From Streptomyces spinoverrucosus (lineage in GTDB: Bacteria; Actinomycetota; Actinomycetes; Streptomycetales; Streptomycetaceae): a stretch of 64,000 bases of DNA. The stretch spans positions 1 to 64,000 of the forward strand of contig NZ_BJND01000025.1 of the NCBI RefSeq assembly GCF_006539505.1, in the 5' to 3' direction. The notes under the pieces were generated by a model. It was not told where the DNA came from, searched no databases, and was given only the letters and a program-made list of their open reading frames with translations. The translations under genes and the position numbers were made by a program. Shown piece by piece: positions 45,876 through 54,779 of this stretch (position 1 is its first letter; every line of letters starts with the position of its first letter).

Positions 45876-46940
45876 ATGAGACTCAGAACCGCCCTCTGTT
45901 CCGCCGTCTCCGCTCTGTCCGCACTGGCGCTGCTCAGCGCGTGCGGCAGCGGCCCCACCACCGCGGCGTCGTCGAGTGGCACGCCGCTGGTCGGCGTCGA
46001 CTACCCGCGCTCCGACACCGACTTCTGGAACTCCTACATCAAGTACACACCCCAGTACGCCAAGGAGCTGGGGCTGGACCTGAAGACCACCAACTCGCAG
46101 AACGACGTCGCCAAGCTCACCGCCAACGCGCAGACGTTCATCAGCCAGGGCGTCAAGGGCCTCGCGATGGCCCCGCAGGACACCGCCGCCATCGCCCCGA
46201 CCCTCGCGCAGATGGAGGCGAAGAAGATCCCCGTCGTCACCGTCGACACCCGCCCCGACACGGGCAAGGTGTTCATGGTCGTACGCGCCGACAACCGCGC
46301 CTACGGCGAGAAGGCCTGCCAGTACCTGGGCACGAAGCTCGGCGGCAAGGGCAAGGTCGTCATGCTCCAGGGCGGTCTGGACTCCATCAACGGCCGTGAC
46401 CGCACCGAGGCGTTCAACGAGTGCATGAAGAAGAACTACCCGGACATCACGGTGTTCGGTGAGGCCACCAACTGGGACGGTGCGGTCGCCGCACAGAAGC
46501 TCCAGACGCGGCTGACCCAGCACCCGGACATCAAGGGCGTCTACATGCAGTCCAGCTTCGCCCTGTCCGGGACCCTCCAAGTGCTCAAGCAGAAGGGCCT
46601 GTTGGTGGGTCCGGAGGACAAGAAGCACGTGTTCGTCGTCTCCAACGACGGCATCCCCGAGGAGCTCAAGTCCATCGCAGAGGGCAAGATCGACGCCACC
46701 GTCTCCCAGCCGGCCGACCTCTACGCCAAGTACGCCCTGTACTACCTCAAGGCCGCGATCGACGGAAAGACGTTCAAGCCCGGCAAGACCGACCACGACA
46801 GCACCATCATCCAGGTCCGCGACGGCCTGCTCGAGGACCAGCTCTCCGCCCCGCTCGTCACCGCCGACGGCGGCACCTACGGCGGCGTACCCAGCGTCAA
46901 GAGCGACGACAAGTCGCTGTGGGGCAACAACCTCGGCTGA
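45876..46940 (+). CDS. Sugar ABC importer, lipoprotein binding protein (RbsB type)
   Basis: A 354-residue periplasmic-binding-protein-like lipoprotein with lipobox ALLSACGS. The fold has the two-lobed RbsB pattern (GVDYPRSDTDFWNSYIKYTP, LAMAPQDTAAIAPTL, KGVYMQSSFALSGTLQVLKQ). ATG 45876 is chosen because the signal peptide starts here; a longer frame from 45726 would include the promoter. It heads an RbsABC-type operon ahead of a fucose catabolic operon, so L-fucose is the likely ligand. Confidence 0.9.
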   Translation: MRLRTALCSAVSALSALALLSACGSGPTTAASSSGTPLVGVDYPRSDTDFWNSYIKYTPQYAKELGLDLKTTNSQNDVAKLTANAQTFISQGVKGLAMAPQDTAAIAPTLAQMEAKKIPVVTVDTRPDTGKVFMVVRADNRAYGEKACQYLGTKLGGKGKVVMLQGGLDSINGRDRTEAFNECMKKNYPDITVFGEATNWDGAVAAQKLQTRLTQHPDIKGVYMQSSFALSGTLQVLKQKGLLVGPEDKKHVFVVSNDGIPEELKSIAEGKIDATVSQPADLYAKYALYYLKAAIDGKTFKPGKTDHDSTIIQVRDGLLEDQLSAPLVTADGGTYGGVPSVKSDDKSLWGNNLG

Positions 46941-46985
46941 TCCCTCACCTCGAATCCAACAGCTCTCGAGAACAAGGCGGTTGAC

Positions 46986-48548
46986 ATGAGCGACGGGGAG
47001 CGATCAGTCACCCCCGCGCCCGCCCCGGCGGACGACGGGCGGGTCCCCTCGGACCCGCCCGTCGTGGAGGCGACGGGCATAGTCAAACGATTCGGTCCGA
47101 CGGTGGCCCTGAACGGCGCCCGGATCACCATCAGGCCCGGCGAGACCCACGCGCTCGTCGGCCGCAACGGAGCCGGCAAGTCGACCCTGGTGTCGGTCCT
47201 CACGGGCCTGCAGGCCCCCGACGAGGGAACGGTGACCTTCGTCGGCGCACCGGCCCCCCGGCTCAGCGACCGCGACGCCTGGCGGCAACGCGTGGCCTGC
47301 GTCTACCAGAAGTCGACGATCATCCCCACACTGACCGTCGCCGAGAACCTCTTCCTGAACCGGCACGACCACGGACGAGGCCGGCTCATCAGCTGGCAGG
47401 CCACCCGCCGCCGCGCACAAGAGCTGCTGTCGACGTGGTCGGTGAACGTCGACCCGCAGACCCTGGCCGGTGAACTGAGCGTCGAGCAGCGGCAGTTCGT
47501 CGAGATCGCCCGGGCGCTGTCCTTCGGGGCGCGGTTCATCATCCTCGACGAACCGACCGCCCAACTCGACGCCGCTGCCATCAACCGCCTCTTCGACCGT
47601 ATCCGCGACCTGCAACGCCAGGGCGTCACCTTCCTGTTCATCAGTCACCATCTCCAGGAGATCTACGAGATCTGCGACATGGTGACGGTGTTCCGCGACG
47701 CCCGGCATATCGTGACCGCACCGGTCGCGGAACTGGGCCGCGCCGACCTGGTCGCCGCCATGACCGGCGAGGCGGCGGCCGACCGGCGCGAGGAACGGGC
47801 CACCACCCTCGACTCCGGCGCCACGGCCGCACTGAGCGTCCGCGCGTTGGGGGGCGACGGGTATGACGACGTCAGCTTCCAGGTCGGGGCCGGCGAGATC
47901 GTCGGCCTCGCGGGCGCCGCCGGCAGCGGGCGCACCGAGGTCGCCGAGACCGTCGTAGGGCTGCGAGCGGCAACGGCGGGCGACGTGGAGATCGCCGGGT
48001 CGCGGCCCCGGCCGGGCAGCGTGCCCGCGGCGCTCGCCGCCGGCGCCGGGTTCGTCCCCCAGGACCGGCACCACCAGGGCTTCGTTCCCGACATGTCGAT
48101 CGCGGACAACGCCACACTGTCCATCCCGAAGCGGCTGGGCCCCAAGGGGTTCCTGAACCGCAGCCGCCGGGACCGGCTGGCCGAAGGCCTGATCGACAAC
48201 CTCGCGATCAAGACCCCCGGCCCCGAACTGCCCGTCTCCGCCCTCTCCGGAGGCAACCAGCAGAAGGTCGTCATGGCCCGCGCCCTCGCCGACGACCCAC
48301 GGCTGCTGGTCCTGATCAACCCGACCGCGGGCGTGGACGTGCGCTCCAAGGAGTTCCTCCTCGACAAGGTCGAGGAAACCGCGGAAACCGGCACCGGAGT
48401 GCTCATCGCCTCCGACGAACTCGACGACCTGCGCATGTGCGACCGGGTCCTGGTGATGTTCCAGGGCCGTGTGACCTCAGAGATCGCCCGCGGCTGGCAC
48501 GACCACGACCTCGTGGCCGCGATGGAAGGAGTGGACCTGCATGCCTGA
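46986..48548 (+). CDS. Sugar ABC importer ATPase, two-domain (RbsA type)
   Basis: A 520-residue fusion of two nucleotide-binding domains. The first has Walker A GRNGAGKST, signature LSVEQRQFVEIARAL and Walker B FIILDEPTA. The second has a degenerate P-loop GAAGSGRTE with signature LSGGNQQKVVMARAL, as usual in RbsA/XylG/AraG proteins. It powers uptake through the permease at 48541. Its stop overlaps that gene's start by 8 bases. Confidence 0.95.
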   Translation: MSDGERSVTPAPAPADDGRVPSDPPVVEATGIVKRFGPTVALNGARITIRPGETHALVGRNGAGKSTLVSVLTGLQAPDEGTVTFVGAPAPRLSDRDAWRQRVACVYQKSTIIPTLTVAENLFLNRHDHGRGRLISWQATRRRAQELLSTWSVNVDPQTLAGELSVEQRQFVEIARALSFGARFIILDEPTAQLDAAAINRLFDRIRDLQRQGVTFLFISHHLQEIYEICDMVTVFRDARHIVTAPVAELGRADLVAAMTGEAAADRREERATTLDSGATAALSVRALGGDGYDDVSFQVGAGEIVGLAGAAGSGRTEVAETVVGLRAATAGDVEIAGSRPRPGSVPAALAAGAGFVPQDRHHQGFVPDMSIADNATLSIPKRLGPKGFLNRSRRDRLAEGLIDNLAIKTPGPELPVSALSGGNQQKVVMARALADDPRLLVLINPTAGVDVRSKEFLLDKVEETAETGTGVLIASDELDDLRMCDRVLVMFQGRVTSEIARGWHDHDLVAAMEGVDLHA

Positions 48549-49584
48549 AACCGTCCTCGCGGACACCGCCGCGGCCAAGGGCGCGGAGCCGGAGCCCAGG
48601 CGGACCGCACTGCTCGGCGGCCGGATACCCCTGGCCCGGCTGCGTGACCTCGCGCTCGTCCCGGCCATCGTGGTCATCGCGATCGTCGGACAGATCGTCA
48701 ACCCGGTCTTCCTGCAGGCCGACAACCTCATCAACGTCCTGCAGACCATGTCCGAGATCGCCCTGCTGGTCCTCGCCCAGACGATGGTCCTGATCGTCAA
48801 GAAGATGGACCTGTCGCTGGAGTCCACCATGGGCCTCGCGCCCGGGGTCGCGGCCTGGCTGGTGGTGCCGGTCGGCGCGGGCCACGGACTCGGACTGCTC
48901 CCCGGCGCCTGGGCCATCCCCGTCACCCTCGCCGTGGGCGCCCTCGTCGGCGTGATCAACGCCCTGCTGATCATCCGCTTCGGCCTCAACGGCTTCATCG
49001 TCACCCTCGGCATGCTGATCGTGCTGCGCGGGGTCCTCACGGGCATCTCCGGCGGCCAGACCTTCTTCCAGCTGCCGCCGTCGATGCTCTACCTCGGCAC
49101 CGCACAGTGGTTCGGTATGCCCGCGTCCATCTGGATCTGCCTGGTGCTGTTCGCCGTCGCGATCGTGGTGCTCGGCTGGACCAGCTTCGGCCGCTCGCTG
49201 TACGCCATCGGCGGCAACGTCGACGCCGCGAAGGCGGCCGGCATCCGCACCGACCGGGTGCTGTGGATCGTCATCGTCACCGGCAGCGTGCTCGCCGCCC
49301 TCGCCGGACTGATGCTCTCCGGACGCCTCGCCTCCGTCGCCTCGGCCCAGGGCAACGGCTACATCTTCACCGTCTTCGCCGCCGCTGTCATCGGAGGGAT
49401 CAGCCTCAACGGCGGTAAAGGCACCATGTTCGGGGCGTTCAGCGGCATCCTGCTGCTGTTCATGATCCAGAACGTGCTCACCCTCGCCGGCGTCCCCGCG
49501 CAGTGGATCGGCGCCCTCAACGGCCTGATCATCCTGGTCGCGCTCACCATCTCGCGCATCACGGGCGGCAAGGTCCAGGAGTGA
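48541..49584 (+). CDS. Sugar ABC importer permease (RbsC type)
   Basis: A 347-residue membrane protein with about ten hydrophobic segments and the BPD_transp_2 signature region FGLNGFIVTLGMLIVLRGVL and SLYAIGGNVDAAKAAGIRTD. It forms the homodimeric channel of CUT2 importers. ATG 48541 sits inside the end of the ATPase gene. A 100-base gap leads to the dehydratase, so all may be one transcript. Confidence 0.94.
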   Translation: MPETVLADTAAAKGAEPEPRRTALLGGRIPLARLRDLALVPAIVVIAIVGQIVNPVFLQADNLINVLQTMSEIALLVLAQTMVLIVKKMDLSLESTMGLAPGVAAWLVVPVGAGHGLGLLPGAWAIPVTLAVGALVGVINALLIIRFGLNGFIVTLGMLIVLRGVLTGISGGQTFFQLPPSMLYLGTAQWFGMPASIWICLVLFAVAIVVLGWTSFGRSLYAIGGNVDAAKAAGIRTDRVLWIVIVTGSVLAALAGLMLSGRLASVASAQGNGYIFTVFAAAVIGGISLNGGKGTMFGAFSGILLLFMIQNVLTLAGVPAQWIGALNGLIILVALTISRITGGKVQE

Positions 49585-49685
49585 ACCGGGCGGCCGTCCG
49601 GGCCGCCCGACACCCTCCGCAGCACGCCACATCTCGTCGCAAGGGGTCGTATCGATCGCCCCTGCACCTCACAGGAGTTGCCGCC

Positions 49686-51020
49686 ATGTCATCCGCCCTG
49701 TCCGCTTCCCCGGCCTCTGCCCGCATCACCGCCCTCGACGTGCTGGACGTGCGTTTCCCGACCTCCGAGCACCTGGACGGGTCGGACGCGATGAACCCCG
49801 AACCCGACTACTCCGCCGCCTACGTCGTCCTGCGCACCGACGCCGGCGACGGTCTGGAGGGCCACGCCCTGGCCTTCACCACCGGCCGCGGCAACGATGT
49901 CCAGGCCTCCGCCATCGCCGCCCTCGCCCCGTACGTGGTGGGCCGCTCGGTCGAAGAAGTCTGCGGTGATCTCGGCGCGTTCTCCCGCTCCCTCGTCCAC
50001 GACCCCCAACTGCGCTGGCTGGGACCGGAGAAGGGCGCCACCCACATGGCCACCGGAGCGGTCGTCAACGCCGCCTGGGACCTGGCCGCCAAGCGGGCCG
50101 GCAAGCCCGTGTGGCGCTTCCTCGGCGAGATGTCGCCGGAGGACCTGGTCGCCCAGGTCGACTTCCGCTGGCTGTCCGACGCCCTCACCCCCGAGGAGGC
50201 ACTGGAGATCCTGCGCCGCGCCGAGCCCGGCCGCGAACAGCGCATCGGTCACCTGCTCGACCGGGGCTACCCCGCCTACACCACCACCCCCGGCTGGCTC
50301 GGCTACTCCGACGAGAAGCTGGCCCGCCTCGCCCGCGAGGCCGTCGCCGACGGCTTCACCCAGATCAAACTGAAGGTCGGCGCCGATCTGGAGGACGACG
50401 TCCGGCGCATGCGCACCGCCCGCGCGACGGTCGGCGACGGCATCCGCATCGCGGTGGACGCCAACCAGAGATGGGACGTCCAGCCCGCGATCGACTGGAT
50501 GAGCGCCCTGGCCCCCTACCAGCCGTACTGGATCGAGGAGCCGACCTCCCCGGACGACATCCTCGGCCACGCCGCCGTGCGCAAGGCCGTCAGCCCCATC
50601 AAGGTCGCCACCGGCGAGCACATCGCCAACCGGGTCGTCTTCAAGCAGTTCCTGCAGGCCGGCTCGGTCGACATCGTGCAGATCGACTCCGCGCGGGTCG
50701 GCGGCGTCAACGAGAACATCGCGATCCTGCTGCTCGCCGCGAAGTTCGGCGTGCCGGTCTGCCCGCACGCGGGCGGCGTCGGCCTGTGCGAGATGGTCCA
50801 GCACCTGTCGATGTTCGACTACGTCGCCGTATCCGGCACGACCGAGGACCGCGTCATCGAGTACGTCGACCACCTGCACGAGCACTTCATCGACCCGGTG
50901 CGCATCGCCGACGGCCACTACCTGGTGCCGACCGTTCCCGGGCTGAGCGCGCAGATGCACCCCGAGTCCCTCAAGGAGTACGCCTACCCCGACGGCCCCG
51001 TCTGGACCGCTCGTGTCTGA
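49686..51020 (+). CDS. fucD: L-fuconate dehydratase (enolase superfamily)
   Basis: A 444-residue member of the mandelate-racemase branch of the enolase superfamily. The base Lys pair is in FTQIKLKVGAD, metal ligands are Asp258 in VDANQRW, Glu in YWIEEPT and Glu in VATGEH, and His361 is in CPHAGGVG. Sequence features such as LRWLGPEKGATHM and the position in a fucose operon indicate L-fuconate dehydratase, giving 2-keto-3-deoxy-L-fuconate. ATG 49686 follows AGGAG. The gene overlaps the lactonase start by 8 bases. Confidence 0.93.
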   Translation: MSSALSASPASARITALDVLDVRFPTSEHLDGSDAMNPEPDYSAAYVVLRTDAGDGLEGHALAFTTGRGNDVQASAIAALAPYVVGRSVEEVCGDLGAFSRSLVHDPQLRWLGPEKGATHMATGAVVNAAWDLAAKRAGKPVWRFLGEMSPEDLVAQVDFRWLSDALTPEEALEILRRAEPGREQRIGHLLDRGYPAYTTTPGWLGYSDEKLARLAREAVADGFTQIKLKVGADLEDDVRRMRTARATVGDGIRIAVDANQRWDVQPAIDWMSALAPYQPYWIEEPTSPDDILGHAAVRKAVSPIKVATGEHIANRVVFKQFLQAGSVDIVQIDSARVGGVNENIAILLLAAKFGVPVCPHAGGVGLCEMVQHLSMFDYVAVSGTTEDRVIEYVDHLHEHFIDPVRIADGHYLVPTVPGLSAQMHPESLKEYAYPDGPVWTARV

Positions 51021-51915
51021 CACGCAGGCCCTCGTCGACGCCCACCACCACGTGTGGGACCTGGACGTCCGGCCGCAGCCCTGGCTGGACGAACCGGGCC
51101 ACGAGCCGATCCGCCGCAGCTTCAGCTCGCACGCCCTGCGATCGGCAGCGACCCGGCCGATCGACGGACGGCGACTGACGAGCACGGTGGTCGTCCAGTG
51201 CATCGCCTCCGTGCCCGAGACCCGCGACCTCCTCGCCCTGGCCGACGGCGACCCGCTGATCGGCGCCGTCGTCGGCTGGGCGGACCTGACGTCCCCCGCG
51301 ATCGGCGATGTACTCGACGACCTGCGGTCCGGGCCCGCGGGCCGGTACCTGCGGGCCTTACGGCACGTCGTACAGGGCGAGTCAGACCCGCACTGGCTCC
51401 AACGGCCCGACGTCGAGCGCGGGTTGCGAGCGGTCGGGGAGCGCGGGCTCGGATACGACGTGCTGATCCGCAGCCACCAGCTCCCGCAGGCGATCCGCCT
51501 CGCGGAACGGCTCCCCGAGCTGCCGCTCGTCCTGGACCATGCCGGCAAGCCCCCCATCGCGCGGCGGGAACTGACCGACTGGGCACAGCAGTTGCGGACA
51601 CTGGCCAGGCACCCCCAGGTCCGCTGCAAGGTGTCGGGTCTCGTCACAGAGGCCGACCACGAGAAGTGGACCGTCGACGACATCCGCCCGGTGTGGGACG
51701 TCCTGCTCTCCGCCTTCGGTCCCGACCGGCTGATGTTCGGCTCCGACTGGCCGGTCTGCGTCCTCGTCGGCGGCTGGAACCGCTGGGCCGCCACCGTCGA
51801 GGAACTCCTGGACGGCTGCTCCGGCACCGAGCTCCACGCGGTGCTCGCCGGCACCGCGACCGCCTTCTACGAACTGACCCCTGCCCCGACGAAGGAAGGG
51901 ACGCCGTGCTCCTGA
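51013..51915 (+). CDS. L-fuconolactonase-type amidohydrolase
   Basis: A 300-residue amidohydrolase_2 (TIM-barrel) protein. The metal-binding start is VDAHHHVWDL, with PLVLDHAGKPP and the late Asp in MFGSDWPVC. Members beside fuconate dehydratases hydrolyse L-fucono-1,5- or 1,4-lactone to L-fuconate, the step after fucose oxidation. GTG 51013 lies within the end of the dehydratase gene and the stop overlaps the mutarotase start, giving tight coupling. Confidence 0.88.
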   Translation: MSDTQALVDAHHHVWDLDVRPQPWLDEPGHEPIRRSFSSHALRSAATRPIDGRRLTSTVVVQCIASVPETRDLLALADGDPLIGAVVGWADLTSPAIGDVLDDLRSGPAGRYLRALRHVVQGESDPHWLQRPDVERGLRAVGERGLGYDVLIRSHQLPQAIRLAERLPELPLVLDHAGKPPIARRELTDWAQQLRTLARHPQVRCKVSGLVTEADHEKWTVDDIRPVWDVLLSAFGPDRLMFGSDWPVCVLVGGWNRWAATVEELLDGCSGTELHAVLAGTATAFYELTPAPTKEGTPCS

Positions 51916-52343
51916 CCGAACTGCTGCATCCCGGGATCCTCGAATCCCTGGCCGGAGCCGGCCACGGCGCCCGCGTGCTGCTCGCCGACGGCCACTACCC
52001 GGCGAGCACCGCCACCGGCGAGCGCGCCAGGACCGTCCACCTCAACCTGGCACCTGGCCTGCTGGACGTCACCACCGTCCTCGACGTCCTGCTGCGCGCC
52101 CTGCCCGTCGAGGCGGCCCATGTGATGGTGCCGCCCGAGGGCGAACCGGAGCCGCCCGCCATCGCCGAGTACCGCTCGATGCTGGCGCCCGTCCCGATCG
52201 ACACGCTCGGCCGCTTCGAGTTCTACGACGCCGCCCGCTCGCCCGACCTGGCACTGGCCATCGTCACCGCCGACACCCGGACCTACGCCAACCTGCTGCT
52301 GACCATCGGTGTCCGCGCTGAAGGGACCCTGACGACACGATGA
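51906..52343 (+). CDS. fucU: RbsD/FucU-family L-fucose mutarotase
   Basis: A 145-residue RbsD/FucU protein: LLHPGILESLAGAGHGARVL with the catalytic-type His, LADGHYPASTAT and the C-terminal FYDAARSPDLALAIVTADTR. It interconverts fucose anomers so the dehydrogenase receives the right one. GTG 51906 overlaps the lactonase stop and its TGA overlaps the next ATG. Confidence 0.9.
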   Translation: MLLTELLHPGILESLAGAGHGARVLLADGHYPASTATGERARTVHLNLAPGLLDVTTVLDVLLRALPVEAAHVMVPPEGEPEPPAIAEYRSMLAPVPIDTLGRFEFYDAARSPDLALAIVTADTRTYANLLLTIGVRAEGTLTTR

Positions 52344-53383
52344 CACTCGCCGTCCGTTACACGGCCGCCCGCACCTTGGACACGGCTCCCGCACGCAGTG
52401 TCCCGCCCGGTCCCGGCAAGGTGGAGCTGGCGCCCGCCTTTGTGGGTATCTGCGGCACCGATCTGCATATCTTCCACGGTGACATGGACGCCCGGGTGTC
52501 CGCGCCCGCTGTCCTGGGGCATGAGATGTCCGGCCGCGTCGTACGCGTCGGCCCCGACGTCGAGGGCTGGCAGACCGGCGACGCGGTCACCGTGATGCCG
52601 CTGCGCTGGGACGACACCTGCCCGGCCTGTCGCAAAGGTCATCAACACATCTGCCAGCACCTCGACTTCATCGGCATCGACTCCCCGGGCGCGATGCAGC
52701 AGCGCTGGATCGTGCCCGCCTCGACGCTCATCCGGCTGCCCGACTCCCTTCCCCTGGACCGTGCCGCGCTCGTCGAGCCGACGGCGGTCGCCGTGCACGA
52801 CGTGGGCCGGGCCGGGGTCGCCGAGGGCGAGAAGGTGGTCGTGGTCGGTGGTGGCCCGGTCGGCATCCTCATCGCGTTGGTCGCGCGGGCCTCGGGTGCG
52901 GAGGTGCGGGTGGTCGAGCTGAGTGCCCACCGTCGGCTTCTGGCCGGGGAGTTGGGGCTGACGGCGTGGAATCCGGCCGAGGTCGATGTGCCGGAGCTGG
53001 TGCGGCAGTGGAGTGGGGACGCGGGTGCGGATGTCGCCTTTGAGGTGTCCGGTGCGGCGGGCGGCGTGGACACGGCGGTCGACGTGCTGGGCGTGCGCGG
53101 CCGGTTGTGCCTGGTCGCCATTCACCCCCGTCCCCGGGAGGTGAACCTGCACCGCTTCTTCTGGCGTGAACTCACCCTGGTCGGGGCCCGGTTGTACGAC
53201 CATTCCGACTTCGAGCGCGCGGTGGCCCTGGTGGCCGACGGCACGATCCCGGCCGAGCGGCTGATCAGCAAGGTCGTGCCGCTCACGCAGGCGCCCGCCG
53301 CCTTCGAGGCCCTGGAGGGCGGCGGCGATGTGATGAAGATCCTCGTGGACTGCACCGACGACTCCCAGGGAGCCACCCAGTGA
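52340..53383 (+). CDS. Zinc-dependent medium-chain dehydrogenase
   Basis: A 347-residue MDR-family dehydrogenase. The catalytic zinc ligands are Cys38 in GICGTDLH and His61/Glu62 in GHEMSG, a structural-zinc loop is seen in TCPACRKGHQHIC, and the Rossmann motif is VVVVGGGPVGIL. Related enzymes oxidise sugar alcohols, threonine or deoxy-keto-acids. Within this operon it may oxidise 2-keto-3-deoxy-L-fuconate or process L-lactaldehyde; the sequence does not decide. It overlaps neighbours by 4 bases on both sides. Confidence 0.88.
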   Translation: MTLAVRYTAARTLDTAPARSVPPGPGKVELAPAFVGICGTDLHIFHGDMDARVSAPAVLGHEMSGRVVRVGPDVEGWQTGDAVTVMPLRWDDTCPACRKGHQHICQHLDFIGIDSPGAMQQRWIVPASTLIRLPDSLPLDRAALVEPTAVAVHDVGRAGVAEGEKVVVVGGGPVGILIALVARASGAEVRVVELSAHRRLLAGELGLTAWNPAEVDVPELVRQWSGDAGADVAFEVSGAAGGVDTAVDVLGVRGRLCLVAIHPRPREVNLHRFFWRELTLVGARLYDHSDFERAVALVADGTIPAERLISKVVPLTQAPAAFEALEGGGDVMKILVDCTDDSQGATQ

Positions 53384-54141
53384 ACGCCTTCGACCTGACC
53401 GGGAAGCTCGCCGTGGTCACCGGGGCCCGGCGTGGCATCGGACGGGCCATGGCCCGCGCGCTCGCCGAGGCCGGCGCGGACGTCATCGGCGTCAGCGCGG
53501 CGCTGGAGGAGTCCGGCAGTGCGGTGGAGAAGGACGTCGTCGCCGCGGGCCGTACGTTCGAGGCGATCCGCACCGACTTCGCCGACCCCGCCGCCGTACG
53601 GGCTCTGGGTGCGGAGTTGGCCGGGCGGGAGCGGCCGGTGGACATCCTGGTCAACAACGCGGGCACGATCCGCCGCGCTCCGGCCGCCGAACACAGCGAC
53701 AGCGACTGGGAGTTGGTGCTCCAGATCAACCTCAACGCGCAGTTCGCGCTGACCCGTGCGGTGGGCGGGGCGATGGTGGCCCGTGGCCGGGGGAAGGTCA
53801 TCTTCACGGCGTCGCTGCTCAGCTTCCAGGGCGGCATCACCGTCCCCGGCTACACGGCCGCCAAGCACGGCATCGCCGGGTTGACGAAGGCGCTGGCCAA
53901 CGAGTGGGCCCCACGTGGGGTGAACGTCAACGCCCTCGCGCCCGGTTACATCGCGACCGACAACACCCAGGCACTGCGGGAGGACCCGGTGCGCAGCAAG
54001 GCGATCCTGGACCGCATCCCGGCCGGCCGCTGGGGTGACGCGGACGATCTGGCGGGTGCCACGGTGTTCCTGGCCTCGGACGCCGCCGCCTACGTCCACG
54101 GTGTCGTCCTGCCCGTCGACGGCGGATGGCTCGGCCGATGA
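53380..54141 (+). CDS. KduD-like short-chain dehydrogenase
   Basis: A 253-residue SDR. The start FDLTGKLAVVTGARRGIG contains the NAD-binding TGxxxGIG, the active site is Ser145 in FTASLLSF, Tyr158 and Lys162 in YTAAK, and it ends VLPVDGGWLGR. The N-terminal FDLTGK block and APGYIATDNTQALR resemble KduD and 2-keto-3-deoxy-L-fuconate 4-dehydrogenases. In non-phosphorylating fucose pathways this enzyme oxidises KDF to the 2,4-diketo acid. GTG start overlaps the upstream stop. Confidence 0.88.
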   Translation: MNAFDLTGKLAVVTGARRGIGRAMARALAEAGADVIGVSAALEESGSAVEKDVVAAGRTFEAIRTDFADPAAVRALGAELAGRERPVDILVNNAGTIRRAPAAEHSDSDWELVLQINLNAQFALTRAVGGAMVARGRGKVIFTASLLSFQGGITVPGYTAAKHGIAGLTKALANEWAPRGVNVNALAPGYIATDNTQALREDPVRSKAILDRIPAGRWGDADDLAGATVFLASDAAAYVHGVVLPVDGGWLGR

Positions 54142-54779
54142 GCGCCGAACCGACCGCCGACCTGGCCTGCGTGCTGGCCGGAGCCCGCGTCATGCCGGTG
54201 CTGACCGTGCCGTCTCCGGCGTCGGCCGGCCCGCTGGCCGAGGCGCTGGCGGCGGGTGGTGCCCGGTGCGCGGAGGTCACCTTCCGCACACCGGGCGCCG
54301 AGCAGGTCCTCAAGACGATGGCCGCCCACGGCGGGCTCACCGTAGGCGCCGGGACGGTCCTCACGGCCGGGCAGGCGGAGCGGGCCGTGGCGGTGGGGGC
54401 CCGCTTCGTGGTCTCGCCCGGCTTCGACGAGGAGGTCGTCGCCAAGTGCCGCGAGCTGGGGGTACCGGTGGTGCCCGGCATCGCCACCGCCACCGAGCTG
54501 ATGCGCGCCCTGAAGGCAGGCCTGGACACCGTCAAGCTCTTCCCCGCCGAACCGCTCGGCGGCCTGCGGACGCTGCGAGCGCTCGCGGCGCCCTTCCCTG
54601 GGACGCACTTCGTGCCGACCGGCGGCATCGACGCTCCTCGCCTGGCCGCCTACCTCGCCCACCCGGCGGTCCTCGCCGTGGGCGGCAGCTGGATGGCCAC
54701 CGCCGACCACCTGGACCGGGGCGACTACGCGGAGATCCGCCGGCTGACCGCGGAAGCGGTGGACAGGAGCATGACGTGA
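54138..54779 (+). CDS. KDPG/KHG-aldolase-family enzyme
   Basis: A 213-residue class I aldolase: Glu46 in GARCAEVTFRTP and Schiff-base Lys133 in DTVKLFPAEPLGG, matching Glu45 and Lys133 of E. coli KDPG aldolase, and PTGGIDAPRLAAYLAHPAV as phosphate-binding region. It could split 2-keto-3-deoxy-L-fuconate into pyruvate and L-lactaldehyde, or act after the neighbouring kinase on a phosphorylated intermediate. Overlaps of 4 bases link it to the genes on each side. Confidence 0.9.
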   Translation: MSAEPTADLACVLAGARVMPVLTVPSPASAGPLAEALAAGGARCAEVTFRTPGAEQVLKTMAAHGGLTVGAGTVLTAGQAERAVAVGARFVVSPGFDEEVVAKCRELGVPVVPGIATATELMRALKAGLDTVKLFPAEPLGGLRTLRALAAPFPGTHFVPTGGIDAPRLAAYLAHPAVLAVGGSWMATADHLDRGDYAEIRRLTAEAVDRSMT